Shown here: piece by piece, positions 34,319-43,625 of the stretch
How the letters are laid out: the number at the start of each line of letters is the position of its first letter
How positions within the stretch are numbered: position 1 is the stretch's first letter
Assembly (NCBI GenBank): GCA_045655805.1
Contig: JAZOPZ010000018.1
Location: forward strand, 1 to 64,000
DNA: 64,000 bases
From: UBA11475 sp045655805
GTDB taxonomy: Bacteria; Bacillota; Clostridia; Christensenellales; Borkfalkiaceae
Direction: 5' to 3'
Notes under the pieces: generated by a model
Databases searched by the model: none
The model's input: only the letters and a program-made list of their open reading frames with translations
Told to the model about the DNA's origin: nothing
Position numbers and translations under genes: made by a program

Positions 34319-35635
34319 TTACTCCTTATTGAGTGTACCACTCAATTCTTTTATGATTTCAAGACTTCTTTCAGCCTGTAAGCGCTTTTTTAAAGCCTTG
34401 TCTTTCTTCTTCATTTCAATCCCCGCTAATATGCCGAAATTGGCGTTCATCGGTTGAAAATCGGGGTTTGGCGTTGCTATATAATTTGCAAGCGCACCGA
34501 GTACCGTTTGGTTGTCGAGCGACAAACTATTTTCACCGTTTAATCGTCTTAATATATTTATTGCAACGAGCAATCCCGACGCAGTACTTTCCACATAACC
34601 TTCAACGCCCGTTATCTGTCCTGCAAAAAACACCTTATTATTTGCCTTTAATGAAAAATCGGCGTTAAGTATGTTCGGAGCGTTTAGGTAAGTATTACGG
34701 TGCATTACGCCGTAACGGAAATATTCAGCATTTTTAAGGGCTGGAATAATCCCAAATACCCTTTTTTGTTCACCCCACAATAAATTGGTTTGAAATCCAA
34801 CTAAATTGTACATATTGCCATCAGCGTCTTCACGACGAAGTTGCAAGCAAGCATAAGGCCACCTGCCCGTTTTTGGATCAGTTAAACCTGCTGGCTTTAG
34901 TGGGCCGAACCTTAAAGTATCTTCACCACGGGAAGCCATAACTTCTATCGGCATACACCCTTCGAACACGGTAGAATTTTCAAAATCCTTTTGTGGAGCG
35001 CGCTCTGCTGAAGTAAGTTCTTTAATAAACGCTAAATACTCCTCTTTATTTATTGGACAGTTTATGTGGTCGCCGTTGCCCTTGCCCCATCTGTCACCAA
35101 TAAAAGCGCTAGTCATATCTATACTATCGGCAGAAACAATTGGCGCTGCAGCGTCGTAAAAGAATAACCCGCCCGTGAGTTTTTGTATGTCGTCAAACAA
35201 AGTTGAAGTAGTTAACGGTCCCGTTGCGACGACAACGGTGCCGTCAAACGCTACCGAAGAAAGACTTTTTACTTCTTCACAAACTACTTCTATATTAGGA
35301 TTTGACTTTATTCTATTTGTTACAAGCGAAGAAAAATCTTCCCTATTAACTGCAAGGGCATTACCTGCTGGCACTTTGGTTTTGTCGGCAATTTCTATTA
35401 TAGCCGAACCTAAAATACGCATTTCTTCTTTCAAAAGTCCACAAGCATTGCCGTAAATATCGTTGCTTTTTAAAGAGTTGGAACATACTAGTTCGGCAAA
35501 ATTATCGCTTTTATGAGCAGGGCTTTTTGCGCTAGGTTTAATATCGTAAAGTTTAACCTTTACGCCACGCTCTGCAAGATATAAAGCACACTCACTACCG
35601 GCAAGACCTGCGCCGACAATCCTAACTAGTTCCAT
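34319..35635 (-). CDS. trmFO: TrmFO, folate-dependent tRNA (m5U54) methyltransferase
   Basis: 438 residues, normal length. FAD and 5,10-methylenetetrahydrofolate dependent enzyme that makes 5-methyluridine at position 54 of tRNA. FAD-binding GAGLAGSECALYLAERG at residues 8-24, catalytic-region CSNSLKS with the conserved Cys, and the late GQITGVEGYVESTASG motif are visible. TAGGAT precedes the ATG at 35635. Sits 14 bases downstream of topA. Confidence 0.96.
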   Translation of the reverse strand: MELVRIVGAGLAGSECALYLAERGVKVKLYDIKPSAKSPAHKSDNFAELVCSNSLKSNDIYGNACGLLKEEMRILGSAIIEIADKTKVPAGNALAVNREDFSSLVTNRIKSNPNIEVVCEEVKSLSSVAFDGTVVVATGPLTTSTLFDDIQKLTGGLFFYDAAAPIVSADSIDMTSAFIGDRWGKGNGDHINCPINKEEYLAFIKELTSAERAPQKDFENSTVFEGCMPIEVMASRGEDTLRFGPLKPAGLTDPKTGRWPYACLQLRREDADGNMYNLVGFQTNLLWGEQKRVFGIIPALKNAEYFRYGVMHRNTYLNAPNILNADFSLKANNKVFFAGQITGVEGYVESTASGLLVAINILRRLNGENSLSLDNQTVLGALANYIATPNPDFQPMNANFGILAGIEMKKKDKALKKRLQAERSLEIIKELSGTLNKE

Positions 35636-35649
35636 ATTATAATCCTATC

Positions 35650-37845
35650 TTACGGGTTGGTTGGGCATTTTTTGTTTGAGCAATATTTTTTACCGTTGAT
35701 TTCAACCATAGCGCTACCACACTCAACGCATTTATCGCCCGTAGGCATATCCCAACTCATAAATTTACAATCCGGATAGCCCGAACAGCCGTAGAAAGTT
35801 TTTCCCGTTTTTGAAGTCATCTTTCTAGTAGGCTTACCACACTTTGGACAAACACCCTCTAATACTGCGTCTGCTCTAGGAGGAACGGCTTCACCCGATA
35901 AATTTTTAGTATTTTTACATCTTGGGTAGTTTGCGCAAGCCAAGAACTTACCGTACTTACCCTCTCTTTCAACCATAATACCACCACATTTATCGCAGAT
36001 GTATTCGGTTGGAATTGCTACCTTTTCGTTAACCGGTTTAATGTTTTGACAAGTCGGATAATTAGTACAAGCGTAGTAATTACCAAACTTGCCGAATTTA
36101 CCGTTTCTAATTTCCATCGGAGAGCCACACTTGTCACAAACAACGTCAGTTACTCTTGAGTTTTTAACTTGGTTTTCAAAAGGCGTATAGAAATCCGAAA
36201 TAAGTTTATGCCAGTCCCTATCACCTTCACCGATATCGTCAAGAGCGGTTTCCATACGACGAGTGAATTTTAAATCCATTACATCAGGAAAATATTTTTT
36301 AAGGAAGTCAATTAAAGGATAACTAATTTCCGTAGGAACGAGATAATTCTTTTCTTTAGAAACGTAAGGGCGCTTTTTATCCGAAAGTTTGCCCATAATA
36401 GTTGCATAAGTTGACGGACGACCTATGCCTTCAACTTCCATCGCCTTAATAAGAGTTGCTTCGGTATACCTTGTAGGTGGCTTTGTAAACTTTTGTTCTT
36501 TGTTGAGTTTTTCAAGCCCTAAACTTTCACCCTCTTCTACAGGTGGCAACAAGCCTGAATTGCCGTTTTCGTCGTCTTCAACCTTCGTTGCGTCTTTATA
36601 CACCACGGTATAACCGTCAAAAAGTTCGGTCTTGCCACTAACCTTAAAGGTATAACCTTTAGAATCAATATCAATAGCGACGTTGTTGTATTTAGCCTCA
36701 CTCATTTGCGATGCTAAAAATCTGTCGTAAATAAGTTTATACAACTTGTATTGATTTTTATCGAGAATATTTTTCATCTTCTCTGGCGTTACTTCAATAT
36801 TGATAGGACGAATTGCTTCGTGCGCGTCTTGCGCATCACCTTTAGTTTTATAAAAATTAGGTTTTTTAGGCGCGTAGTCTTCACCGTAATTACTTTTGAT
36901 AAACTGAAGCGCCGATTGTTGTGCGTCGGGCGAAATTCTTACCGAGTCCGTTCTCATATAAGTAATGAGAGCGAGATGACCGTTGCCAGTCTCAACGCCT
37001 TCGTAAAGTTTTTGCGCAACCGACATAATTTGTGGTGAAGTTAAACCAAGCCTTTGAACGCCGTCTTGTTGCATTGTACTTGTCGTAAACGGAGCAGGCG
37101 CGTGAGCCTTTATAACGCTCTTTTTTACCGATTTAACTGCAAACGGAGAACTTTTTAACAAGTCGATAACTTCGTTAGCCTCTTGTTCGTTGGCAGGACG
37201 GTATTTTTTGCCGTCTTTTTCAGTTAACAACGCCTTAATAATTGCGCCTTTTTGAGTTAAAAACTCGCCACGCAAAAGCCAATATTCTTGTGGAACGAAC
37301 GCAGTTATTTCACGCTCACGGTCAACGACCATTTTAAGAGCAACCGATTGCACTCTACCTGCTGATAAATTTTCAGAAAGTCTAGTACTTGCCGCAGGTG
37401 AAATACTGTAACCAACTATTCTATCAAGTACGCGCCTTGCTTGTTGCGCGTCTACCAAGTTTTTATCTATTACCCTTGGATTTTCAATTGCTTTTTTAAC
37501 TGCTTTTTCAGAAATTTCGTGAAATTCAATTCTAATCGGCTTACTGTCGTCAAGCCCCAATACTTCCGCTAGGTGCCAAGAAATAGCCTCCCCTTCGCGG
37601 TCCGGGTCAGTTGCAAGATAAACTGTATCTGCTTTTGAAACGGCGTTTTTAAGCCTTTTTATGTCAGATTCTTTGTCAGGATTTATAACGTATTCAGGTT
37701 CAAAATCTTTTCTTACGTTTATACCCATACGATTTACGGGCAAATCCCTAATATGCCCCTTTGATGCATCTACTTTGAAGTTCCCTTTTAAGAAACCTTC
37801 AATAGTTTTTGCCTTATGAGGCGATTCCACAATAATAAGATTCAT
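35650..37845 (-). CDS. topA: DNA topoisomerase I
   Basis: 731 residues, type IA. Relaxes negative supercoils. Toprim domain at the N-terminus (IVESPHKAKTI with catalytic Glu7; DPDREGEAISWH), active-site Tyr in LITYMRTDSVRIS (about residue 295), then four C-terminal zinc ribbons beginning near residue 570 (CDKCGSPM, CDKCGGIM, CPKCGKPT and CVECGSAM), the last ending in a Cys-Pro-Thr-Asn-Pro tail. AAGGAGACA precedes ATG 37845. Classic dprA-topA-trmFO order. Confidence 0.97.
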   Translation of the reverse strand: MNLIIVESPHKAKTIEGFLKGNFKVDASKGHIRDLPVNRMGINVRKDFEPEYVINPDKESDIKRLKNAVSKADTVYLATDPDREGEAISWHLAEVLGLDDSKPIRIEFHEISEKAVKKAIENPRVIDKNLVDAQQARRVLDRIVGYSISPAASTRLSENLSAGRVQSVALKMVVDREREITAFVPQEYWLLRGEFLTQKGAIIKALLTEKDGKKYRPANEQEANEVIDLLKSSPFAVKSVKKSVIKAHAPAPFTTSTMQQDGVQRLGLTSPQIMSVAQKLYEGVETGNGHLALITYMRTDSVRISPDAQQSALQFIKSNYGEDYAPKKPNFYKTKGDAQDAHEAIRPINIEVTPEKMKNILDKNQYKLYKLIYDRFLASQMSEAKYNNVAIDIDSKGYTFKVSGKTELFDGYTVVYKDATKVEDDENGNSGLLPPVEEGESLGLEKLNKEQKFTKPPTRYTEATLIKAMEVEGIGRPSTYATIMGKLSDKKRPYVSKEKNYLVPTEISYPLIDFLKKYFPDVMDLKFTRRMETALDDIGEGDRDWHKLISDFYTPFENQVKNSRVTDVVCDKCGSPMEIRNGKFGKFGNYYACTNYPTCQNIKPVNEKVAIPTEYICDKCGGIMVEREGKYGKFLACANYPRCKNTKNLSGEAVPPRADAVLEGVCPKCGKPTRKMTSKTGKTFYGCSGYPDCKFMSWDMPTGDKCVECGSAMVEINGKKYCSNKKCPTNP

Positions 37846-37863
37846 ATTGTCTCCTTAATCAGG

Positions 37864-38937
37864 TCAATTTAAGATTGTCGAATATATATTGCCGGCTGAT
37901 TTTAATATCACGCCTTTAATTTCAAGTAATGATAAGGTAGGTAAAAGTTCGAACGGCATTTTACCCGTTAAAACGGCAATTTTATCAATGTGTATACCGT
38001 TTTCGCTTGCGATTATATCGTAAAGTTCCTTTTCAAACCCATCAAGCAAAATTTTACTTTTTTGTTTTTCTATGCCAAAAAACTCAATTATATCGTTTGG
38101 AGCATCAGTTAAGTAAGCACCCTCTTTAATCAAAAGATTACACCCTGCTCCCGACACAGAAGTAACTTCGTGCGGGACGGCGAATATATCTTTGCCTTGT
38201 TCAAGCGCGTAACTTACGGTGTGTAGCGTTCCGCTTTTTAGCCCTGCCGAAACAACCATTACTGCATTTGATAGTCCCGCTATTATACGATTACGATAAG
38301 GGTACATATACGGCATCGGTTTTATGCCTAAAGGTTGCTCACTTAAAGTTAACCCTTTTTGCGCTACCGAATTGAATAAATCGGCGTTTTCTTTAGGATA
38401 TAGGCAATCTAGTCCACCTGCCGTAACCGAAATTATATTACCCGACTTAAGCGCACCAGTAATTACCGAACTGTCAATACCTTCAGCAATGCCCGTAACT
38501 ATAACCACGCCCGAAGAAGATAATTCTTCAGAATATTTTTCAGCCGTCTTTTTATCGGTCGACAAACATTTTCTACTACCAACTATACCAAAGCGCAAAT
38601 CCTTTTCTAAAAGAGACAAATCACCCTTCGCGTAAAGCACGAGCGGTGGGCAATGAATATTCTTCAAATATTCAGGATAGCCTTTTGAATACATAGTAAC
38701 GGCAGTAACGCCCGCTTTTTGCATAGCGCTAACTATTTTGTCTATATAAGCGTTGTTTAGCGAAGAATTTATAGTTAAAAACTTTTCTTCTCCTAAAACC
38801 TCACGACGCTCGGCAATTGCAGACTTCATATCAAAGCCTTTTTCAAGCGCTTGCATTATAACCATTTTAGACTTGTGATCAATAAAATCAAAACTGTCTA
38901 AAAAGATTGCGCCGAGTTCTAATCTTTGGTAACTCAA
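37864..38937 (-). CDS. dprA: DprA/Smf DNA-processing protein
   Basis: 357 residues. Loads RecA on incoming single-stranded DNA during transformation. Rossmann-like core from about residue 100 (IVGSRKCLST; VTGIAEGIDSSV; TAGGLDCLYPKEN; EQPLGIKPMPYMYPYRNRIIAGLS), plus a C-terminal winged-helix. The start is TTG at 38937 with GGGAG upstream; no ATG precedes the conserved region. Next to comM, another competence-associated gene, and topA. Confidence 0.95.
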   Translation of the reverse strand: MSYQRLELGAIFLDSFDFIDHKSKMVIMQALEKGFDMKSAIAERREVLGEEKFLTINSSLNNAYIDKIVSAMQKAGVTAVTMYSKGYPEYLKNIHCPPLVLYAKGDLSLLEKDLRFGIVGSRKCLSTDKKTAEKYSEELSSSGVVIVTGIAEGIDSSVITGALKSGNIISVTAGGLDCLYPKENADLFNSVAQKGLTLSEQPLGIKPMPYMYPYRNRIIAGLSNAVMVVSAGLKSGTLHTVSYALEQGKDIFAVPHEVTSVSGAGCNLLIKEGAYLTDAPNDIIEFFGIEKQKSKILLDGFEKELYDIIASENGIHIDKIAVLTGKMPFELLPTLSLLEIKGVILKSAGNIYSTILN

Positions 38938-38948
38938 AATAAACTCCC

Positions 38949-40466
38949 TTACATATCGAGTTGTCTATAACTAACTGCCTCAAGAATATGTTCAGGCAAA
39001 ATTTCCGTCGAAAGCGACATATCCGCAATAGTCCTTGCCACTTTTATTATACGGCTCCTTGCCCTTGCTGAAAGCCCCATAGTGTCGTAGGCTTTGCGTA
39101 AAATATCTTCACACTCTTGCGATAGGCGACAGTATTTTTTTATGTGCTTTTCGCCCATATCGCTATTAGTAGAAATACTTTCACCCTTAAACCTTTCACG
39201 CTGAATAGCGCGCGTGCGGTTTACCCTACTTCTAACCGTAGCGGAATTTTCCGATTTTTCTTCAGCAATCATATCGGAATACTGAATATTATCGACTGCA
39301 ACTTGTAAATCTATTCTATCTAAAAGTGGTCCCGATATTTTTGCCCTATATTTTGCTATCGCAGCAGGAGTACAAATACAGATTTTTTCATGCGAGCCGT
39401 AGTTGCCACAAGGACAAGGGTTCATACTAGCGACGAGCATAAAGTTTGCTGGGTATTGAACGGTCCCCATTGCTCTTGCTACGGTTACGACGCCGTCTTC
39501 AAGCGGTTGACGGAGAGCCTCGAGCGTAGCGCGATTATATTCAGGCATTTCGTCAAGAAACAAAACGCCGTTGTGCGCAAGGCTAATTTCACCTGGTTTC
39601 ACTTTCGTACCACCACCAGTAAGCGCTATAATCGTCGTCGTATGGTGTGGTGAACGGAAAGGTCTTTTTAATAATACGCCGTCGCCGTCCGCAATATAGC
39701 CTGCAACGGAGTGAATTTTAGTACATTCTAAAGCCTCGTCAAAAGTCATATCGGGCATAATGGTCGGTATACACTTTGCGAGCATAGTTTTCCCCGTGCC
39801 CGGTGGCCCTACCATAATTACGTTATGCCCACCACTTACGGCAATTTCAATAGCGCGCTTCGCGGCGTATTGACCTTTAACGAAAGACATATCTACGTCG
39901 TAAGTGCTTTGAGTTTGAGCATTATAAAATTCTCTTTTAACAGTTGGAGCAATAGGCGTTAAACCTGACAAATGGTCGATAACTTGCTTTAAGTTGTCGG
40001 CTGAAATTACTTCGATACCGTCGATATAAGATGCCTCAACCTCGTTTGCTTTTGGTACGATAAACTTTTTATAACCTTGTTTATACGCCGAAATTACCAT
40101 CGGCAACATACCTTTTACGTGACGAAGAGAGCCGTCTAAAGAAAGTTCACCGATCAAAACAATATCCGACAAGTCTGCGTCGAGTTCGCAACTTGCTTTA
40201 AGTATTGCAAGCGCAACGGCAAGGTCTAAAGCCGAACCTTCTTTTTTCATATCGGCTGGCGCAAGGTTTACCGTAATTTTTGCAGGAACGAACTTCCTCC
40301 CACTATTTTTTATAGCGGAACGAACCCGTTCTTTAGATTCTTTGATAGCAGTATCGGCAAGCCCTACTATGTCAAATGCAGGCAAGCCGTTGGATATATC
40401 TACTTCAACGGAGACGGCGAAACCAGTCAAGCCACTTAAAGCGTATCCCGTCGTTTTTGATAACAT
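38949..40466 (-). CDS. comM: YifB/ComM family Mg-chelatase-like AAA ATPase
   Basis: 505 residues. N-terminal ribosomal S5-like fold (GLPAFDIVGLADTAIKESKERV), central AAA+ with Walker A GPPGTGKTM and Walker B LFLDEMPE, C-terminal helical lid (LSARARSRIIKVARTIADM). ComM is a helicase that helps branch migration in natural transformation in Gram-negatives; the Firmicute role is less studied. AAGGGGGAAAT precedes ATG 40466. Eleven bases before dprA. Confidence 0.95.
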   Translation of the reverse strand: MLSKTTGYALSGLTGFAVSVEVDISNGLPAFDIVGLADTAIKESKERVRSAIKNSGRKFVPAKITVNLAPADMKKEGSALDLAVALAILKASCELDADLSDIVLIGELSLDGSLRHVKGMLPMVISAYKQGYKKFIVPKANEVEASYIDGIEVISADNLKQVIDHLSGLTPIAPTVKREFYNAQTQSTYDVDMSFVKGQYAAKRAIEIAVSGGHNVIMVGPPGTGKTMLAKCIPTIMPDMTFDEALECTKIHSVAGYIADGDGVLLKRPFRSPHHTTTIIALTGGGTKVKPGEISLAHNGVLFLDEMPEYNRATLEALRQPLEDGVVTVARAMGTVQYPANFMLVASMNPCPCGNYGSHEKICICTPAAIAKYRAKISGPLLDRIDLQVAVDNIQYSDMIAEEKSENSATVRSRVNRTRAIQRERFKGESISTNSDMGEKHIKKYCRLSQECEDILRKAYDTMGLSARARSRIIKVARTIADMSLSTEILPEHILEAVSYRQLDM

Positions 40467-40486
40467 ATTTCCCCCTTAAATAACTT

Positions 40487-41926
40487 TTAGAGCCAAATTA
40501 AAAACGATTTACCGAAAGCGCTAAATACCGTTTTGATTAAAGAACTTTCACCCATAACGATGACTAAAGTTTTTGAAACGATTAAATTTGCAAAACAAGC
40601 AGTTATTAAAGCAAATAATACAAAGCCGATGATAACCGGTACTATAACTTCAATCAAATAAGAACCTACGCTCTTGTTGTTTTGCTTTAAAAGTTTGCAA
40701 TCTTTAATTGCACGGTAACAAATACCAGCAATAATAAATGGTAAGAAAATAATAGCAGTTGACTTACAAAGAATTGCTAAACTAAAAGCAACGCCCGAAA
40801 GAACTAAATTAATAACTCTACCATTTGATAACGAAGAAAGAATATATTTACTTGCAAAGTAAGCCGAAGTTACGATAAGAAGTGCAATTATCGGAGCGAT
40901 AATTACGCCGAACGCCGAAGTAAACATTGCGAGCAATCCAACAAACACAGCCAAGCCACAAGCAAAAATCCAATTGGTTTTCGTAAGTTTTTTCATAAGT
41001 AATGCAAACACGACGATAGCGCCGATGCCTGCTAAAAGCGAGAAGAAATGTAACCCGAAAGCATTATTGCCAAACATAAGCGTGCCTAAAGTTACGATTT
41101 CAGCCCCTAAAATACCCGTCTTACCTGAAAGTTCTTCGTTTAACGCACCTTTACTAGTTAAGGTTAAAGCGTCAAGATAATAAGCCGTTCTTTGGCTAGC
41201 AAGCCAACCAAGTTCTTGCACAGGATAAGTTAGTAAGCCGTTTTCATCCGTTTCAATTAAAGAAATATCAAAAGTGTGTTGTTCGTCAAGAATTGCTTGA
41301 GCGCCTTCTAAAAGGCTAGGCATTGGATTACGCAAAGGGCTACTGAGCGTAACGTTAAGTTTATCGCCAACAACGCAACCTATTTCGTCAAGAGTAGGCG
41401 TTATTTGAACTAAATTACCCTTTGAGTTTACGGCAACTATGCAAACTTCGTTAATAAACACGCTATTATTGAGCGCAAAAGTGATATACGAAGTTGAAAG
41501 CAACTTATCTTCAATTGTAGACATAAGGTTTACCCATTGATCGGTATCACCTGTTAAATCAATAGCCGTCTTTTTACCAAACCCATAACCGGTATTACCG
41601 GACGAAGATAAACTTGAATAATACGCAAAGTGAATATCAATTGCGCCAACGTCAGCATCACCAACGTTTATCCAAAAAGACTTAATTTTATTAGAGCCTA
41701 AAACTCCAGTAACGTTAAATCTAAAATAGGTGTAAAGGTCGGTAGTTTCAATAGAAGTGTTACCATCGGAAACTTCTAACACGGAAGTCCTAAAACCTTT
41801 CACCGTTAAATCTTGGTAATCGTCTTTTGCACTAGCAAGTGGAATAGTAACAGCCATAACTGCAGAAAATAAAAGCACTGCAACTAAAACGGCTATTACG
41901 CTAAATTTTTTGAAAAAATTAAACAT
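40487..41926 (-). CDS. GT-C-like polytopic membrane protein, possibly truncated
   Basis: 479 residues. An N-terminal membrane anchor (about 8-30) is followed by an extracytoplasmic beta-rich domain (about 38-170), then a linker and about seven membrane helices from residue 270 to the end. The helix part is in the style of PMT/ArnT-type lipid-linked glycosyltransferases (FFSLLAGIGAIVVFALLMKKLTKTNW). The early acidic DE motif of that family is not evident. The protein stops within or just after a membrane segment, without the usual soluble C-terminal domain. ATG 41926 is chosen because AGGAG is seven bases upstream; the longer frame to 41974 crosses the leader and has no RBS. It heads the 12-gene operon. 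Function is inferred only from topology. Confidence 0.65.
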   Translation of the reverse strand: MFNFFKKFSVIAVLVAVLLFSAVMAVTIPLASAKDDYQDLTVKGFRTSVLEVSDGNTSIETTDLYTYFRFNVTGVLGSNKIKSFWINVGDADVGAIDIHFAYYSSLSSSGNTGYGFGKKTAIDLTGDTDQWVNLMSTIEDKLLSTSYITFALNNSVFINEVCIVAVNSKGNLVQITPTLDEIGCVVGDKLNVTLSSPLRNPMPSLLEGAQAILDEQHTFDISLIETDENGLLTYPVQELGWLASQRTAYYLDALTLTSKGALNEELSGKTGILGAEIVTLGTLMFGNNAFGLHFFSLLAGIGAIVVFALLMKKLTKTNWIFACGLAVFVGLLAMFTSAFGVIIAPIIALLIVTSAYFASKYILSSLSNGRVINLVLSGVAFSLAILCKSTAIIFLPFIIAGICYRAIKDCKLLKQNNKSVGSYLIEVIVPVIIGFVLFALITACFANLIVSKTLVIVMGESSLIKTVFSAFGKSFLIWL

Positions 41927-42000
41927 ATCAAATCTCCTGTATCTCCGTAAGCGCTTTAGCCTAGATTGTGGCAAACACTACGGCAGTATATATTATTATA

Positions 42001-42029
42001 TTTATATCATACTTTATCTAAAATGTAAA
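42001..42029 (-). promoter_or_regulatory. Promoter of the 12-gene comM-dprA-topA operon
   Basis: Minus-strand TTTACA (42024-42029) and TATAAA (42001-42006) with a 17-base spacer. The -35 sits inside a long perfect palindrome. Confidence 0.6.
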
Positions 42030-42044
42030 CACATTTTAGATAAA
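42013..42044. promoter_or_regulatory. Operator-like 14-bp perfect inverted repeat
   Basis: TTTATCTAAAATGT, a 4-base centre, then its exact reverse complement. It spans the -35 and half the spacer of the promoter at 42001-42029, a typical repressor position. It could also form a hairpin, but it is not placed as a terminator for rplS, which has its own at 42048-42076. Confidence 0.55.
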
Positions 42045-42047
42045 AAA

Positions 42048-42076
42048 AAGAGTTTGTCCAAAAAGAACAAACTCTT
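42048..42076 (-). terminator. rplS terminator
   Basis: Ten-base perfect stem (aagagtttgt / acaaactctt) followed by an eight-base T run on the minus strand, 35 bases past the rplS stop. Confidence 0.88.
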
Positions 42077-42110
42077 AATTTTTTGCAAAATGCAAACTTT
42101 TTGACAAAAA

Positions 42111-42455
42111 TTATCTAATTTCTTTAACTTTTGCCGCTTTGCCGGTTCTGCCTCTTAAGTAGTACAATTTAGCGCGGTTGACTTTACCCCTTCTTACTAC
42201 TTGAACGTCGGCAACTTTCGGTGAGTGTAATGGGAAAGTTCTTTCTACCCCAACACCGAAGGAAATTCTTCTTACAGTGAAAGTTTCGCTGATCCCACCG
42301 CCGTTTTTAGCGATACAGATACCTTCGAACATTTGGATTCTTTCACGCGTGCCTTCAATAACCTTAACAGATACTTTTACGGTATCACCGACATTGAAAC
42401 TTGGAACGCTTGATTTAAGATTTTCCTGATTGATTGCTTCAATAATTCCTTTCAT
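42111..42455 (-). CDS. rplS: Ribosomal protein L19
   Basis: 114 residues, full length. Binds 23S rRNA at the subunit interface. Typical segments: FNVGDTVKVSVKVIEG, FEGICIAKNGGGISETFTVRRIS, GVGVERTFPLHSP and the basic RRGKVNRAKLYYLRGRTGKAA tail. GGAGGT precedes the ATG. In Firmicutes this gene normally follows trmD directly; here it lies after yraN with its own promoter, leader and terminator, making it monocistronic. Confidence 0.97.
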   Translation of the reverse strand: MKGIIEAINQENLKSSVPSFNVGDTVKVSVKVIEGTRERIQMFEGICIAKNGGGISETFTVRRISFGVGVERTFPLHSPKVADVQVVRRGKVNRAKLYYLRGRTGKAAKVKEIR

Positions 42456-42516
42456 GGCTATACCTCCATTTTACTAAGTGTTCATTGCTAAAATGCAAGA
42501 GGACCACCCGAAGTCT
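42456..42516 (-). ncRNA. Candidate L19 leader (ribosomal protein autoregulatory element)
   Basis: The roughly 60-base leader contains a GGGTGGTCCTC segment followed by an inverted repeat CATTTTA / TAAAATG just ahead of the GGAGGT ribosome-binding site. Short leaders with a conserved GGTGG core are known upstream of rplS in Firmicutes. The match is from memory, so the family assignment is tentative. Confidence 0.5.
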
Positions 42517-42521
42517 TTGCT

Positions 42522-42550
42522 ATAATATCATATTTACGCTTTATTTGCAA
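42522..42550 (-). promoter_or_regulatory. rplS promoter
   Basis: Minus-strand TTGCAA (42545-42550) and TATTAT (42522-42527), 17-base spacer, ahead of the structured leader. Confidence 0.65.
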
Positions 42551-42596
42551 GCGTTTTTAACCTATTTTTGAAGTATTATTCAAATTATTTTGCTTA

Positions 42597-43013
42597 TTAA
42601 AATCCACTTTTAAATGCGTACGCCTGCGTACCCGAAATAAAAGCGTTTTCCAAATGATTTATCGTAAAATTGCCGTTGTCGTTTTTAACTTCTATTACGT
42701 CAAAACGAATTTTTACGGAATTTTCGTCAACACCCTTTCTTTGTAAATAATACTTTGCCGTCATAATTATACGGCGTTGTTTAGTTGCATTGACTGCCTC
42801 CATAGGTTCACCAAATCGCGCGTCTGAACGGGTTTTGACTTCAACGAATACGTAGCAGTCTTTATCAAGGGCAATTAAATCAACTTCACCAAACGAGCAA
42901 GAATAATTTTTTTCTAAAATCTTATACTTGCGCTTTTTTAAATGCTTTAGGGCTTGCTTTTCGCCTACTCCACCCAAAAGTTTTTTATAAAAGTTCTTCT
43001 GTGTATCGGACAA
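42597..43013 (-). CDS. yraN: YraN family protein (UPF0102)
   Basis: 138 residues, endonuclease-like fold of the Holliday-junction resolvase superfamily. Conserved GEKQALKHLKKRKYKILEKN, FGEVDLIA and FVEVKTRSD, which are the likely metal-binding residues. Cellular function is not established. It starts with TTG at 43013 inside rnhB (49-base overlap), the usual coupling of these two genes. Confidence 0.92.
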   Translation of the reverse strand: MSDTQKNFYKKLLGGVGEKQALKHLKKRKYKILEKNYSCSFGEVDLIALDKDCYVFVEVKTRSDARFGEPMEAVNATKQRRIIMTAKYYLQRKGVDENSVKIRFDVIEVKNDNGNFTINHLENAFISGTQAYAFKSGF

Positions 43014-43618
43014 GGACCTATCTCCTTTATAACTTCTATGTGCGCTTTCGTTCCGTAACCCTTATGTTTTTCAAAAAGATATTCAGGGTAAACCTTTGCG
43101 TATTCGTCCATAAGTTTATCTCTATAAACCTTTGCAACGATTGACGCGCAACCTATCGTATATGAATTTGCATCGCCTTTAACTATGTATTCAACGGGCG
43201 TGCCAAAGGGTAGGCCCGTAAAGTCTATTCCCGTGTCGTTACCGTCAACGAGGACGGCTTTCGGCGATACGTTAAGCCCCAAAACTGCCCGTGCCATACA
43301 TTTTTTTACGGCGTTTAGTATATTTATATCGTCAATTTCTTTAGGAGAAATTTCGTAAATACAGTACGATATTGCGCGCTTTTTTATTTCTTCAGCAAGA
43401 GCCTCTCGCTTTTTTGCAGAAAGATTTTTACTGTCGTCAACGCCGTCGATAATTAAATCTTTTTCAAGTGGCATCACCACGGCGCAACAAACGACTGGTC
43501 CTGCAAGTGGACCTCTACCAACCTCGTCAACGCCTGCTATTATATCTTTACCGTAAGATAAAAATAAATTTTCATACTTTAGTTTATCTATCGGCGTTTT
43601 ATCTTTTGCTTTTGCCAT
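42965..43618 (-). CDS. rnhB: Ribonuclease HII
   Basis: 217 residues. Removes ribonucleotides and RNA primers from DNA. Catalytic Asp-Glu in GVDEVGRGPLAGPVV (about residue 30), third acidic residue in AVLVDGND, fourth in SIVAKVYRDKLM. TAGGTGAAC precedes ATG 43618. Eight bases downstream of rbgA. Confidence 0.97.
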   Translation of the reverse strand: MAKAKDKTPIDKLKYENLFLSYGKDIIAGVDEVGRGPLAGPVVCCAVVMPLEKDLIIDGVDDSKNLSAKKREALAEEIKKRAISYCIYEISPKEIDDINILNAVKKCMARAVLGLNVSPKAVLVDGNDTGIDFTGLPFGTPVEYIVKGDANSYTIGCASIVAKVYRDKLMDEYAKVYPEYLFEKHKGYGTKAHIEVIKEIGPCPIHRRTFIKNFWVE

Positions 43619-43625
43619 AGTTCAC

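Noticed and set aside
42013..42044. Long palindrome read as an rplS terminator
   Set aside because: rplS already has a better hairpin with a T run at 42048-42076, and the palindrome sits on a promoter -35.
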